A stretch of DNA of 64,000 bases from Schistosoma haematobium (GCF_000699445.3 NC_067196.1:24259116-24323115); one strand, 5' to 3'; shown: positions 46,561-58,249, numbered from the stretch's first letter. Notes: generated by a model not told the origin, from the sequence alone. Numbers and translations are program-made.

Positions 46561-47909
46561 TAAGGTAGGTACCTAGGTTTCTTTACGATGAAAGGAAAAA
46601 TATTGGCAAACCATGGTGATATACTATCTTAGTCGTGAAGAATGTATCATTATTTCCATTAATAGACTCCTGAGGACTCGCTTGGACAACATCACATAGC
46701 AGCGAATACTAAATTAGACTACTCGTAAAGAGTAAATAGTGTGCCTCCAATCCGTTCTTCAATGTCGTGTATCTAATTTCTGGGTGTTATCCATAAGGTA
46801 TTTTTGGGACTGAGCTTAAGTAGGTATTTAAGAAGCCTAGGAGTGCTTAGGATGCTACAAGCCATACTCCAATGGGTAAAGGTTCAGTGAATTGAGAGGC
46901 TCTTCATGAAGTCTGAATCTGAGTCTCCGAATTTATTTCGTGGCTTGCCTTCGGACAAAGTTCAATGTATTTTTATCGTTTCGAAGTGAAAAATGAGACA
47001 CTATATTCCCATGCTCCAAATGGGGCCAAATAAAACCGTCGAGGATTAAATGAGAAGTTCTGCCGTCGAGCTGTCCAAAACTACTTCGCATCGTTACATG
47101 TGCAAGGTTTGCTCACAGGGCATTTCCGCCGCAGTTAGGGCCAGACTTTAGGTCATAATGTACTAACACCCCCAGGTCACTTTCAACTTTCAGAGAGAAG
47201 CTATCTAAGCTATATGCATAGTCTGAAATATGTCTCAGATGGACGGTCATCTATAAAAATTCGGAAAAGAGGTCTCAGTACTGAATACTGAAGAAACCCA
47301 CTAGGACATTCAATGGCCTGGGAAAAAGTAAAGTTTACCTCGACCCTGAAAAGTCGATTAATTGCATGACATATGAGCCATTCAATTTACGGTAAATCGA
47401 CATCTTAAGGTCTGAGCTTATTGATGAGACACGTCAACCCTATCAAAAGCTTTTGGAAAGTAAAAGTAGTAAACATTAACCTTCCCCTTCAGATTAACTA
47501 TGGATGCCCATCTGTCTATAGCAGTCAGTAGGTTGGTTATAAATGAATAACCCTTGCCGGGACCGTTCTATTTGCGTACAAAGAGGTTTATGGGTAATAA
47601 GTAGTCACGTGGACCACCGAATATCAAGAACTCCATAATTTTGACGGCATTGAGAGGAGTGCCATCGGCCTGTAACTTAAAGGCTCGCTTTGTCGACCTC
47701 CCTTGTATATTGGTGACGTGCGCCTGCTTCCAATATCCTGGTCCCGTTCCTCAGCTAAGCGAATATGAGAACACCACGTTAAGCAGCCTTTCCAAGGTTA
47801 AAGGTGCTCCCCTAAGTATGGTAGGATGGACCATATCCGGGTCAGAAGTGTCCTTGTTTAGATGCTGCAGTTTTTGATATAACAAGTCAGCGTCCAGTTT
47901 CACTCCCGC

Positions 47910-48191
47910 TGTAGTGAACAGAACACGGGTGGGGACAATCGAATGTATGTGACACAAAATTACAGAGCATTTCAATAAAATCTGAGAACTATACATTTAA
48001 ATCGTTAATTTGCAAAATGTTCACCAATTGTTTCAAAATGCCTCAGACCTCATTGTTCTTACATTTTCATACAAATTGCATTCTATTGTCGCTCTTGCTT
48101 TCTTGATCTTCCCCCATCTTCTGCTACCAGACATTTCATTCCTCACTCGCGTCATATACTACTTATATCAATGTAATTAGCACGCACCACA
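47910..48191 (+). repeat. Family A solo LTR inside the CR1 relic
   Basis: 282 bp, TGTAGTGAACAG...CACCACA. Flanked by CCGC on both sides (47906-47909 and 48192-48195), a 4-bp target duplication. Related to 38932-39212 and 1-226. Confidence 0.75.
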
Positions 48192-49215
48192 CCGCGAGTC
48201 CTACAAAGTCGCAGGTGAAGCTCTCGTGGATTGGAGACGGTTGAAATGTTTTTAAATGCTGTTCTGTCAGAGGGTCAAGAATGTCACCGTCGTCAGGCCA
48301 TTTGTGCCTAAAGACTGAGAAAATCTGGTTTGGGATTGTTGAAGAGAGTCTGTATGACGGAATAAACTTTTCTAATTGAAGAAAAATTTATCTATTAGCT
48401 TCATCAGATATTGAGGAATATTGTTTATGATTGCCATTTTGCACTGATTCCTTGCTTGTTTGTACAGTTTATGCCTGCTGTTGCCACTATAACGTTTATA
48501 CTCCACCTAGTAGTGCCTTTTGCGTCTTAGGATTCAAAGAGTGCGATTCTTTATGACTGTACGTTGTTTGAAATTTCTGAGGAGCTCTTGTAAGACACTC
48601 TGTATTGTGGCATATAAGATAGCGTGCCATGAGAAACTTCAATGAGCGTCAATATCAACATTATGGTGGGCTTCCCAGTCCATCTGGTCTAGATTGGCCT
48701 GTAAAACTGAAACGTCCAACGGTTTTAAATTCCAACGTCTGTTGTCAGCAGGATGTTCCAGCTCAGTTTTGCTGATAAAATTAAGGGCTATGACAGCATG
48801 GTCGCTCTTACCCAGGGGAGCTAGGATTGATATGTTATCACTTAGAAATTCTACATTTGTTAGTATGCACGCTGAGCATGACGACGTCCGACTATTTCTC
48901 CTACGAGTTGATATTCTGGCCTGACATTTTTGACCAATCCCAAACCTTCAATGAGGTTGAAGAACCGAGCTCTATTAGAGTTGTTACCTCTTATATATGT
49001 GTGTTCAATAGAGTAGACTTTAGAAAGATTGAAGTTTCCTAGAATCAGGATGAGAGTTTATCCGAGACGAATAGGGAGGAATGCTCCCTCCAGCATACGA
49101 TTGTCGTTTTCTGTTTAGGCGTTTTGTAGATGACTCCAACTAGACATCTAAAGATGTAACAATGCCACTGGGCATCATACAGATTTACTAAGATTAATAA
49201 ACTCTTCAGAGTATA

Positions 49216-49482
49216 TTTCGCGCCTGTAAGTAACCCATGTGCTATTGACAGAAGAAACCAAACTAGTGATGAATAGGTCTTTATTTAGATCTTAGCGCAG
49301 TCACAGTGGAGCGTAGGATTACCTGTTCAGACAAACAAAGCCTCTCAACATTCTGTATAAGATAATAGGAGATATAACGCCTATACAAAATAAGGAAGCG
49401 AGTGAATACTTGAACCTTACTGTTTTGACATTTGCTTAGTTGTTTGAGGTCAGCTCTTAAGCAATCAACCTAAGCAGTTACA
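49216..49482 (-). repeat. Solo LTR of the gypsy element family
   Basis: 267 bp, reverse-oriented relative of the LTRs at 49792 and 56402 (TGTAACTGCTTAGGTTG on minus), clearly diverged from them. Flanked by TATA on both sides, a 4-bp target duplication. Left behind by LTR-LTR recombination. Confidence 0.85.
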
Positions 49483-49791
49483 TATACATGATGTGCTACG
49501 AAGCCAAATCGTAGAAACACTATTGCCCCATTCCATATCCCTGTTTTACCGTCTTTTCAAAACAAAGACATGCCGGGTATTGCAAGCCCCTGGTCCGTAG
49601 TTTGAGGTATCAATGTTTCAAATATTCCTATCAGATGAGCATTATTAGCGGCACTTAGCTCACGTAATTCACCCATCCTGTTCCGTAAACTCGTGTCGTT
49701 CATATGAGGGCAGTTTATACTTTTGATTTGAAACGCGTGAGTTCCCTTGTCCCATTTGTCTGAATGAGCTTTGTGTGAAAGGACAAGCAAC

Positions 49792-50058
49792 TGTAACAGC
49801 TTAGGTTGGTTGGTTAAGAGTTGACCTCAAACAACCAAGCATATGCCAAAACAGTATTGTTCAAGTATTCATTCACTTCCTTGTTTTGTATAAGCGTTAA
49901 ATTCCCTATTATCTTATATTGAATGTTGAGAGCCTTTGTTTGTCTGAACAGATAATCCCACGCTCCACTGTGACTGCGCTAAGATCGAAATAAAGACCTA
50001 TTCACTACTTGTCTGGTTTCTTCTATCAATAGCACGAGGCTTACCTATAGACACGAAA
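49792..50058 (+). repeat. 5' LTR of the gypsy element
   Basis: 267 bp, TGTAACAGCTTAGG...GACACGAAA. It contains AATAAAG near its 3' part as a likely polyadenylation signal. The end is AAA, not the usual CA; the boundary is fixed by the target duplication and by the solo LTR ends. Confidence 0.9.
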
Positions 50059-50059
50059 T

Positions 50060-50069
50060 TGGTGAGCCC
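50060..50069 (+). promoter_or_regulatory. Primer binding site
   Basis: TGGTGAGCCC one base after the LTR, complementary to a tRNA 3' end GGGCTCACCA. One mismatch from the tRNA-Trp-type PBS recalled for CsRn1-like elements. Confidence 0.6.
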
Positions 50070-50259
50070 TTTTGAACACAAATTTAACCTCATTTTTGTT
50101 ATTAATATTATATTTTTTGTACTCAATCGTAAAAGTAGACCTGATTATCCGTAAACTAAGTTGGGTATATAAATAGTTCATTTTTTATAATCTTAAGTTA
50201 TTCGTGTTATAGTAACCATTTTTCGTGCTAATTTTATCGCTATACTTGTCACATACCTC

Positions 50260-51105
50260 ATGTCAGACTCAATAGAAGCCCATATTCTGGAGGATTTGTC
50301 ACCAGTGGAGATAGACACTGTTATGACTACGAAATCCCGACTTCCAGAATTTGATCGTAGTGATCCTGAGTTGTGGTTTGCTCAACTAGAGCATTATTTC
50401 ACGAGACACAATATCAAATCTGAAGGGATTCGCTATAGAGATTTGTGTTCTATCCTTCCTCCTTCAGTCGCCAAAGAAGTCCGTGACTTGATTTTAGATC
50501 CACCATCACCACAACCATACACCATCTTAAGACGAGAGATAATGAACCGTTTATCATCATCAGATAGTCAAAGAATTCAAAGACTTTTTCAAGGTGAAAC
50601 ACTAGGTGATCGGTCGCCGTCACAGTTTTTACGTCACCTCCAAGTCTTAGTGGGTGATAACACAGTGGGTGAAGCAGTCCTAAAACAAGGATGGATACAA
50701 GCTCTCCCATGCTACGTCCAACACTGTTTGGATGCACAAGATCCTGAAACCTCATTATCTCATTTAGCGCGTATAGCCGACAGAATAATGGAAAGAGGTC
50801 CTCCAACTGGTTCAGGCGTGATAAATCACACTCAAAAAGTAGAATCAGCAAAAGACCCCGTAATAGAAGGACTCATTGCGAGTGTTAAGAGTCTCACTGA
50901 GGCTGTCACCAGAATGCAAATGGGTCATAGAAACAGGAGCAGGTCACCACAACGACCACGAGCCAAGTCACAAAACAGGTCACAAATGTCCAGACAATCT
51001 GGGCAGTTTTGTTGGTACCACTGGAAGTTTGGTGTCAACTCAACCAAGTGCATGCAACCATGCGCCTGGCCTAAGCATAATCCTAAGGCAGCGGGAAACG
51101 AGTAA
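50260..51105 (+). CDS. Gag polyprotein of the gypsy element
   Basis: 281 codons from ATG. Capsid-like helical region with [19 protein letters not shown] (~29) and [19 protein letters not shown], then a basic Arg/Ser-rich stretch ([19 protein letters not shown]), then the nucleocapsid finger CWYHWKFG...CMQPC (C-x2-H-x9-C-x3-C, about residues 252-269). This CHCC form, not CCHC, is the mark of the CsRn1/Kabuki/Boudicca group. The frame is intact. It ends three codons after a -1 slip heptamer, so Pol is expected as a Gag-Pol fusion. Confidence 0.9.
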   Translation: MSDSIEAHILEDLSPVEIDTVMTTKSRLPEFDRSDPELWFAQLEHYFTRHNIKSEGIRYRDLCSILPPSVAKEVRDLILDPPSPQPYTILRREIMNRLSSSDSQRIQRLFQGETLGDRSPSQFLRHLQVLVGDNTVGEAVLKQGWIQALPCYVQHCLDAQDPETSLSHLARIADRIMERGPPTGSGVINHTQKVESAKDPVIEGLIASVKSLTEAVTRMQMGHRNRSRSPQRPRAKSQNRSQMSRQSGQFCWYHWKFGVNSTKCMQPCAWPKHNPKAAGNE

Positions 51106-53273
51106 CCCCTCCCCAGGTCGCGACGACTGAGGAGGGGCGCCTAAACAGTCGCTTGTTTTATGTTAGAGACAGAAACTCTGGCTTGAATTTCTTGGTGGAT
51201 ACTGGCGCTGCTCTTAGCATCATCCCTCAAAATAAAACTGAGATTAGTCGAGAAACATCATCAATTACACTTCAAGCTGCAAATAAAACTAAAATCGCGA
51301 CATTTGAGCAGAAAACTTTAACCCTAGATTTGGGGTTCAGGAGGCAATTCCCTTGGGTTTTCACGGTAGCCGACTTAGATCTGGCAATACTGGGGATGGA
51401 CTTTCTAGAGAGATACGAATTTCTAGTTGACACCAAGAAACGGCGCTTAACACTGAAAGAAACCTCGAATTACACAAAATGCAAAGAAAGTCACATCACA
51501 TCTCTTAACTTGATTAAAACTTCTCCAGTAACAACAGCGAAATTCCAAGATATACTCGCGAAATTTCCAAACTTAACTAAACCAAACCCACAGCCTTCTA
51601 AAGACAAACTAAAAGTAAGTCACACTATCAAAACCGAAGGTGCACCGGTGTTTGCAAAACCCAGGAGACTAGCACCAGATAAGCTCAAAATCGCTAGGGC
51701 CGAGTTTGATTATATGCTACAATTGGGTATTATCCGTCCCTCTGATAGTCAATGGGCATCCCCTTTGCATATGGTCCCAAAGAAGAATGAAGGTGACTGG
51801 CGACCGTGCGGGGATTACAGAGCCCTAAACCGTCAAACCGTACCAGATAGGTACCCAATACCGCATATCCAAGATTTCACAAACGGCTTACAAAGTATGA
51901 ACATATTCACTAAAATTGACTTAGTCAGGGCATATCACAATATCCCGTTGGCTGATGAAGATATCCCCGAGAAAGCTATTACCACACCTTTTGGCTTATT
52001 CGAGTTTGTACGCATGCCATTCGGCCTGAGAATTGCGGCACAGATATTTCAAAGATTCATAGGTAACCTACTTCGAGATATGCCATTCGCGCAGGGGTAT
52101 ATAAACGATTTGTTAATTGCCAGCCCCGATTTACAATCAAACGAACAGCATGTACAAGCAGTGTTGAAAAGACTGGATGAACATGGAATAAACATACATC
52201 AAAGTAAGTGTGTTTTCGGTGTTCAAACTTTAGAATTTCTCGGTCACACAATAAGCCCAGAAGGGATTAAACCGATCAAAAAAGAAGTAGACACTATCAA
52301 ACAATACCCCATACCTAGTTCTCTGACACAACTGAGAAGTTTTCTAGGTCTAACTAACTTCTATCGTAGATTCATACCAGGTTGTGCACAATTAATGCAA
52401 CCTTTGACAGATTCACTCAAAGGAAAACCAAAAGAATTCAAACTGTCTTCTGACGCCATCGAAGCTATTAAACAGCTTAAAGATAAACTGGCTCAAGCAA
52501 CTACGTTGATGTATCCGAATTCTCTTTCCCCACTTGCTTTGATGGTGGATGCTTCAGATAAAGCAGTAGGCGGTACCCTTAACCAACTGGTTAAAAACGC
52601 CTGGAAACCAATTGCTTTCTTCTCAAAAAGACTCGCTCCAGCTGAGACAAGGTATTCTACCTTCGGGCGAGAACTTCTTGCAATCTACCTGACCATTAAA
52701 CACTTCCGACACATGTTAGAAGGTAGGGAATTTATAGTCTTTACGGATCACAAACCACTAACGAATGCATTAAAAGCGAGAGCCGATAAATACTCACCTC
52801 GAGAAGTCCGACACCTTGACTATATATCACAGTTCACAAGCGATATCCGACATGTCAAAGGTCAGGACAATCAGGAGGCAGATGCTTTATCTAGACTAGA
52901 AATGAACGTACTACAGCAGTCTACAGCAAACTTCGAGACGTTGAGACACGAACAAGAGCAGGATCTAGAATTACAAAACCTGCTTAAATCAAACAATTCA
53001 AGTCTTAATCTAAAACAGTTACCATCACCTATTGATGGTATTCTAATCTACTGTGACACGACCAAGGCAATGCCGCGACCTTTCGTTCCCAAAAATATGC
53101 GAAAGCTGATATATAATAACTTTCATTCTTTGTCTCATCCTGGCGCAAAAGCTTCAACGAAACTAATCAATGCCAGATATATATGGCCGAATTTACAGAA
53201 GGATGTACACAAATGGGTTAGAGAGTGTTCAGCATGCCAACAAAGATTAATCGTCACACAAATTCACCCATAG
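51087..53273 (+). CDS. Pol of the gypsy element: protease, RT, RNase H, integrase zinc domain
   Basis: Open from 51087 with no good AUG, so probably made by frameshift from gag. Counting from the TTG at 51153: protease [11 protein letters not shown] (~14) and [10 protein letters not shown] with [36 protein letters not shown] and the catalytic box YIND at 316-319 (codon 52104-52106 AAC), where the first Asp of YIDD is Asn; RNase H MVDAS, GRELLAI, FTDHKPL and DALSRL; integrase zinc finger H..H...CSAC at the end. A 1-nt loss near 53241 shifts the frame and ends it at 53273. Confidence 0.9.
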   Translation, partial: GSGKRVTPPQVATTEEGRLNSRLFYVRDRNSGLNFLVDTGAALSIIPQNKTEISRETSSITLQAANKTKIATFEQKTLTLDLGFRRQFPWVFTVADLDLAILGMDFLERYEFLVDTKKRRLTLKETSNYTKCKESHITSLNLIKTSPVTTAKFQDILAKFPNLTKPNPQPSKDKLKVSHTIKTEGAPVFAKPRRLAPDKLKIARAEFDYMLQLGIIRPSDSQWASPLHMVPKKNEGDWRPCGDYRALNRQTVPDRYPIPHIQDFTNGLQSMNIFTKIDLVRAYHNIPLADEDIPEKAITTPFGLFEFVRMPFGLRIAAQIFQRFIGNLLRDMPFAQGYINDLLIASPDLQSNEQHVQAVLKRLDEHGINIHQSKCVFGVQTLEFLGHTISPEGIKPIKKEVDTIKQYPIPSSLTQLRSFLGLTNFYRRFIPGCAQLMQPLTDSLKGKPKEFKLSSDAIEAIKQLKDKLAQATTLMYPNSLSPLALMVDASDKAVGGTLNQLVKNAWKPIAFFSKRLAPAETRYSTFGRELLAIYLTIKHFRHMLEGREFIVFTDHKPLTNALKARADKYSPREVRHLDYISQFTSDIRHVKGQDNQEADALSRLEMNVLQQSTANFETLRHEQEQDLELQNLLKSNNSSLNLKQLPSPIDGILIYCDTTKAMPRPFVPKNMRKLIYNNFHSLSHPGAKASTKLINARYIWPNLQKDVHKWVRECSACQQRLIVTQIHP
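51093..51151 (+). promoter_or_regulatory. Programmed -1 frameshift signal (slippery site plus pseudoknot)
   Basis: Heptamer GGGAAAC at 51093-51099 is in the gag frame as G GGA AAC. After a 6-nt spacer (which contains the gag stop) stem 1 pairs 51106-51112 (CCCCTCC) with 51131-51137 (GGAGGGG). Stem 2 pairs 51124-51129 (CGACTG) with 51146-51151 (CAGTCG). Loops are 11, 1 and 8 nt. Slipping by -1 leads into the pol frame, which is open from 51087. Confidence 0.85.
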
Positions 53274-53770
53274 GTGTTTTCTCGCAACCAGATGTACGTT
53301 TTGCCCATGTGCATATCGACTTGGTAGGTCCTTTACCACGTTCAAACGGTTTCAATTATCTTTTTACATGCATAGATCGATTTACCAGATTCCCTATAGC
53401 CATCCCGATAGCGGACATCACAGCGGAAACAGTAGCCAAAGTTTTCATGCAGAACTGGGTAACCATTTTTGGTACACCCATAACAATAACGACGGATAGA
53501 GGAGCGCAATTCGAATCCGAACTATTTAATAACTTGGCTAAACTTCTAGGCTCCAATAGGATACGCTGCGCTGCATATCATCCTCAGGCTAATGGGATGG
53601 TAGAACGCTTTCATTGTCAGCTAAAGACCGCTCTTATATCTCACTCAAACCCCAATCAGTGGACAGAATTCCTACCGTTAGTTATGTTGGGAATACGAAC
53701 ATCTGTCAAAACTGACGCAGTGTTCAGCTGCGGAACTGGTTTTCGAAACAACTCTGAGACTACCAGGTGA
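53225..53770 (+). CDS. Integrase catalytic core of the gypsy element (displaced frame)
   Basis: Continues Pol in the frame reached by the 1-nt deletion: [30 protein letters not shown] (first Asp), [12 protein letters not shown] (second Asp) and [13 protein letters not shown] (Glu). The DDE triad is complete. An extra G near 53718 then returns to the original frame. It cuts LTR ends and joins them to target DNA. Confidence 0.88.
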   Translation: MFSMPTKINRHTNSPIGVFSQPDVRFAHVHIDLVGPLPRSNGFNYLFTCIDRFTRFPIAIPIADITAETVAKVFMQNWVTIFGTPITITTDRGAQFESELFNNLAKLLGSNRIRCAAYHPQANGMVERFHCQLKTALISHSNPNQWTEFLPLVMLGIRTSVKTDAVFSCGTGFRNNSETTR

Positions 53771-54233
53771 ATTTATTAACCCTAATACTAACAGTCAAAA
53801 ACTTAATTCAGAAAATTATGTAGATCAACTACGGGACCACATGTCTAAAATTAAGCCGATTAATACTCGTGAACAATCGCGCGCCACATATGTACCTGAA
53901 GACCTAAGCAATTGCACGCACGTCTGGATAAGATGTGACAAAATAAAAGCACCACTCAGTCCTCCATTTGAAGGTCCTTTCAAAGTCATCTCAAGAAAAT
54001 CTAAATATTTCGTGATAGAAAAACATGGAAACATCGACACAGTAAGTATTGATAGGCTAAAGCCGGCTTATCTAGATCATGAACCACCATACGTGTTGTT
54101 AGATCGTTTAACTGAAAAATCCATTACGGAATCGAAATGTAAAACTGATAAATCTTTACAAATGACTAAAACGGTTCGCTGGGCACATCCAATTAGTCAG
54201 TCAAGGATGTTGACAGTTTCGGCTGCAGGATAA
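53719..54233 (+). CDS. Integrase C-terminal part of the gypsy element
   Basis: In the restored pol frame: [20 protein letters not shown], then HVWIRCDKIKAPLSPPFEGP, FKVISRKSKYFVIE and SIDRLKPAYLD (GPY/F-like module), ending MLTVSAAG-stop. The identical protein segment (130 codons from 53841) is encoded in reverse at 63475-63867. Confidence 0.85.
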
Positions 54234-54239
54234 AATCTA

Positions 54240-55069
54240 ACCACCTAGCTAATCAGACCCTGAATTTACTTAAAAATATTTTTTCCTCATTCCGCCTCAC
54301 CTACAACTCCACAGACCTTTTACCTTTGATATATACGTGTTATGTTAAATTTTTTTAATGCTGGACACATGAGCTAGGTATTCCGTAACGTTGGCTTAGG
54401 ATTTTAATCAAACTCATACAACTAACACTGGGAAATACAAAGAATTCAAAAAGCAACCCAGGCGAGTTTTATAATTTCTTTTTCTGGTTAATTAACTATG
54501 TTGGCTGTACTTCTTATATATTTATATACATTTTTCACGTAGACTGGCTACACAATATATACCATATGCACTACTTCTAAAAGTTTTCGGTTGAGGATAT
54601 GTTTAGTAGCTTGATACGATCAATACTACTATTAATAAGTAGTTTTCTAGACAACATTTTGGATTAAACCATGGTCAAGTGCTTATTAAAGTTCTCATCA
54701 TTTTTTTCATGTTTAGGAAACTTACGTAATGACTTAACCAGTTTTCCTGCAGCATGCTTTTTGTGTGATCATATAACACATCTTTATTGGCAATATTCAG
54801 ATTTTTTTTAATTTCTGACATTTAAGAACCAATAACCGTGAAGATATAGTACAGTGCGTGACTGTAAGGTTACTATGTCAGCCGCATTGATTCCACATAC
54901 CTACTTTTAAACACAACTTATAAGGAACTGTTAAGTAATCATAACATTGAACTGACGATATGAATATCACGGCTATGCTAACGTTAAACCAATTATTATT
55001 AGTGGTCCATACAAAGTCCTGGAACTTAACATTAGCGTTATAAAAAAGACATTTTATGTCAATAACTGA

Positions 55070-55100
<31 letters not shown>

Positions 55101-56387
55101 TCTTTGGTTTAAATATAACGTAAAATGGAAATTTACTAAACTTGTAGTTTTTTTTCTTCTATAGTAATAATATTCATGTAAACAAAGAACTTGTACTTTT
55201 CCAATATGGAACCTTGATATATCAATCTGTCCTCTTGTCATTTTTTCTCTCATATGTGCGCGACTTACGGGCAACAAACATCGTATTGAAGGTGGGTCTG
55301 GTGAACAAAAACGCAGGCCCCACACGCACTCGAACATCTGCCCTCCTGAATGCTAGACCGCGTGCTTAGCCGTTAAGCCACATCAGACCACGGAGGAAGT
55401 GACTTCAATATTTCCTTACACCAATTAATCACTCATAATACTAATGAGTAATAGGACTTACACACTTCTGGGGTGCAAACCAATTCGTTACTTGGATGAA
55501 CTGACGAAATATTGCTTCAATATATCATGCATACCTAAATCAAACCAGAAAAGGGTATTTGACACAACTGTACTTGATCCGCATACTCTACACAATTTTT
55601 TTTTGCTTCTTAACCGTGTATTCTTTTTCGTTTTGTGGAGTGCTCTGATGCACCCTTGGTTACGCACCTAGTTGTAAAACGCGGTCATCACAGGCTCAAG
55701 GTCACGCGTTTGATCGATTTTGTTAAAGAGTCCAACTTCTAGCAAGTTCACCCTTTTACATATATGCATTACAAAAGAGTATTTTTTTCATGGTTTTTCG
55801 TGCACAAGATATCTACACTATGTCTATTCCCTTCCAGAATACCAATCCGTTCTGGAGACCAAGCACTTACATGGAACCGAACAATTATCAATTACATTTA
55901 TGTATTTCCATTTTGTATCTCATTATTTTATGCAGGCAGTGGAGCAGTTCTTCAGGTTTGCTTGATTTTCACCATTACCTTTGAAGTAGATTCTTCTTTA
56001 CGTTTTACTTGAGGGCGACTCAAGAGGCAGGTGAGTAAACACCTGATAGCCGGTCTGAGCACGGAAAAATCGTACCTCACCAACATGGTGTTGGGTAGCC
56101 CGCTCGCGGCACTTCCTCAGGTATTCTTATTCCACATTCTCACACTTTCTCTTGAAAGCACGCAGCAAACCGTCGGCGATAGTTGTAGAAGAAATCACGT
56201 GCTACAAAATAAGATGACAAGCTAGTAAAGAAGAGACATCCATGGACTATCGTTGACAGCGTCAGTCGTCACTGATTGTAAGTCAAACAGTGAGCGAGTT
56301 GATAATTTTCCCTTGGGACGAGAAATAGAACTAAGGTGTTTTCGATAGTTAGGTTAATCGAACCGACGTTCCTACGGAAGTCGATTC
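54240..56387 (+). other. Long 3' non-coding region of the gypsy element
   Basis: 2.1 kb between pol and the polypurine tract with no env-like frame. Contains a (TA)n run (55068-55100) and an antisense tRNA-like segment (55267-55405). The short overlapping frames at 55720-56225 show no motif. Confidence 0.6.
55267..55405 (-). repeat. tRNA-like segment carried in the gypsy 3' region
   Basis: Minus strand: TGTGGCTTAACGGCTAAGCA (box-A-like), TCTAGCATTCAGGAGGGCAG, ATGTTCGAGTGCGTG (box-B-like), then GGGGCCTGCG. Also present, diverged, in the second gypsy copy at 62340-62470. Confidence 0.55.
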
Positions 56388-56398
56388 TAGGGGGAAGC
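56388..56398 (+). promoter_or_regulatory. Polypurine tract
   Basis: AGGGGGAAG directly upstream of the 3' LTR, the expected plus-strand primer site. Confidence 0.75.
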
Positions 56399-56401
56399 TA
56401 A

Positions 56402-56668
56402 TGTAACAGCTTAGGTTGGTTGGTTAAGAGTTGACCTCAAACAACCAAGCATATGCCAAAACAGTATTGTTCAAGTATTCATTCACTTCCTTGTTTTGTA
56501 TAAGCGTTAAATTCCCTATTATCTTATATTGAATGTTGAGAGCCTTTGTTTGTCTGAACAGATAATCCCACGCTCCACTGTGACTGCGCTAAGATCGAAA
56601 TAAAGACCTATTCACTACTTGTCTGGTTTCTTCTATCAATAGCACGAGGCTTACCTATAGACACGAAA
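56402..56668 (+). repeat. 3' LTR of the gypsy element
   Basis: Base-for-base equal to 49792-50058 in my comparison. Confidence 0.92.
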
Positions 56669-57960
56669 CAACCCCTGCATCTTCTACGTTTTTTCTTCGA
56701 TCATGACAGTCCACAAATGGAATGCTTAGTTCAAATTCACTTTTGTGCTTGGTCTCTGTATCGTGTGGTCTGTCCGGATGCGTTTGGATTCTTGTTAGTA
56801 ACTGACACCGGTTGACACTGATTGTTTCGAGAGTGGCAACCGCCGTTTGCAAAGATGAGAAGGTTATCCTCACTAGCCAAGATCTAGAATCTCCATCCCT
56901 GCTAAACGATCACAATGCTTATTGGGTCAATACGTACTTTAGCTTCAAGGACTGTCTTACAACTTTCCACTTCAGAATGTTACAGTCTTCATAATTAAGG
57001 TCCGTGTTTTCTAGAACACAAGGATAGTGATATTTCGCGCGCGAAAGAACGCCTCATGAGACACTTTAGGAGTGTTCCTGATGAGAGTGCGCTCAGAAAA
57101 TTATTTACCATGCAGTTTGCTCGCATCCCCCATTTCAGTAAGTTACTGGCTAGCAACACCCCTCACATCAGCCGTGTTGATGAACGTTACATGGAGTCGC
57201 GGATGAATTTTGGTGCTTCAAACCCTTCGTTATGTTCACGTTTATGCTCGTGTCCGTCATTGAAGTACAGTATACCGATCTCTTTGCAATTTACGAACCC
57301 AAATTAACAGTAGAACCAAACCCCAATTTAGATACCAAAGTTTATTTGCAATTTACAAATAGTCGAAGCAAATGTCATTCTTCAATTTCGTAGGTTCCCG
57401 GAGCAAACACTCCCAAATACCAAGCTAAATCCAAAAGAAACCCAAAATGTCCGAGGATAATGATATAAACAAACAAGTTCAGAACTTGAGTAAAACAAAT
57501 ACACCCAAAAACAGTGGAATTAATAATATTTAATATAAAGCCTTTAATCAGCCAGATGTCTTCAGTCTTCCCATAACACCCTTCCCCCGGGTAAGCCGCG
57601 TTACCATTCGTGGTCTAATTTGAAGAAGTTTGAGTTTCCTGCTTAGCTCTCCCCAAGGCATCCTGTCTGTTCCGTCCATTAGACTGAGAGGATGGTCATA
57701 ACCGTTTCAAAGTTCATGATTATGAGAGAATAATCACCAACCGTGGTCATTTTCCCGGCTTCTCTAGTACGTTCAAGTTTGGATACTTTTTGTTTGGCAG
57801 TTCTATTGCGTTTCGGATCCTCGTGCTCTTTGCTGACTAGTTGGATTATCTTATTAGTAGATTGCACGGCCAACTCACTAGCTGAGTTTCCTACATACCT
57901 GGGAGTTTCAACATTTTCTACGGTAGACTTTGATCCCCTTTAACCCTGTTGATGGGGTCC
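56669..57960 (-). pseudogene. 5' part of the CR1 relic beyond the gypsy insertion
   Basis: Minus-strand frames (57679-57873 KIIQLVSKEHEDPKRNRTAK..., 56655-56873 ...THPDRPHDTETKHKSEFELS) lie in the position of a CR1 ORF1 and the start of ORF2, and the sequence resumes at 49791 after removal of the gypsy element. The ORF1 identity is positional inference. Confidence 0.5.
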
Positions 57961-58249
57961 AATAGCCTCAAGTAAAAGATTTGAGGGATCACAGTCGGAT
58001 TTGTGGAGTCCGTGATAGGGGACACAAGTTTACTGAGAGTCCAACACCGTCGATGTTACGGCGGTGAGACCTTTAAACATATATGTTACTCACAGGTTCC
58101 TCAGCATATATATTTCATATACCAAGTACCCACCAGCGATCTGACTTACAAAATCTGCTGTAAGCAGTTACTATAAGATTTACCTATGCTTCGTGAAACA
58201 AAGCTCTGCATTTGTCACACTGGATGCAAAGTAAAGTGGCATCCAGATC

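Larger units (their letters stand above)
46610..49791 (-). pseudogene. Decayed CR1-type non-LTR element, endonuclease to C-terminus
   Basis: Minus strand, 5' to 3': RMGELRELSAANNAHLIGIF and DQGLAIPGMSLF (endonuclease start, 49790-49557); MVHPTILRGAPLTLERLLNV (about 47860-47755); SEPLSYRPMALLSMPSKLW; SGFLQYSVLRPLFRIFIDD (47300-47230, from PQGSVLGPLLFxIFIND); VESDLGVLVHYDLKSGPN; GQLDGRTSHLI..GFIWPHLEHGN; then FVRRQATK, LYPLEYG and IYSLRVV to about 46610. Many stops. Interrupted by solo LTRs at 47910-48191 and 49216-49482 and cut at 49791 by the gypsy element; its 5' part resumes at 56669. Confidence 0.8.
49792..56668 (+). mobile_element. Ty3/gypsy LTR retrotransposon, CsRn1/Boudicca-like, young but defective
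   Basis: 6877 bp. 5' LTR 49792-50058 and 3' LTR 56402-56668 are identical over 267 bp by eye. A CAAC duplication flanks the element (49788-49791, 56669-56672). PBS TGGTGAGCCC starts at 50060; polypurine AGGGGGAAG lies just before the 3' LTR. gag 50260-51105, pol 51087-54233 in the -1 frame, then about 2.2 kb of 3' non-coding sequence. The Gag CHCC finger and a PBS one base off a tRNA-Trp primer point to the CsRn1/Boudicca lineage (from memory). Identical LTRs imply a very recent insertion, yet pol carries inactivating changes. Confidence 0.92.

Noticed and set aside
50450..50851. 133-codon minus-strand frame
   Set aside because: Shadow of gag on the opposite strand.
55720..56225. Overlapping short frames after gypsy pol, considered as env
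   Set aside because: No signal peptide plus membrane anchor arrangement, three frames overlap, and the second copy does not preserve them.
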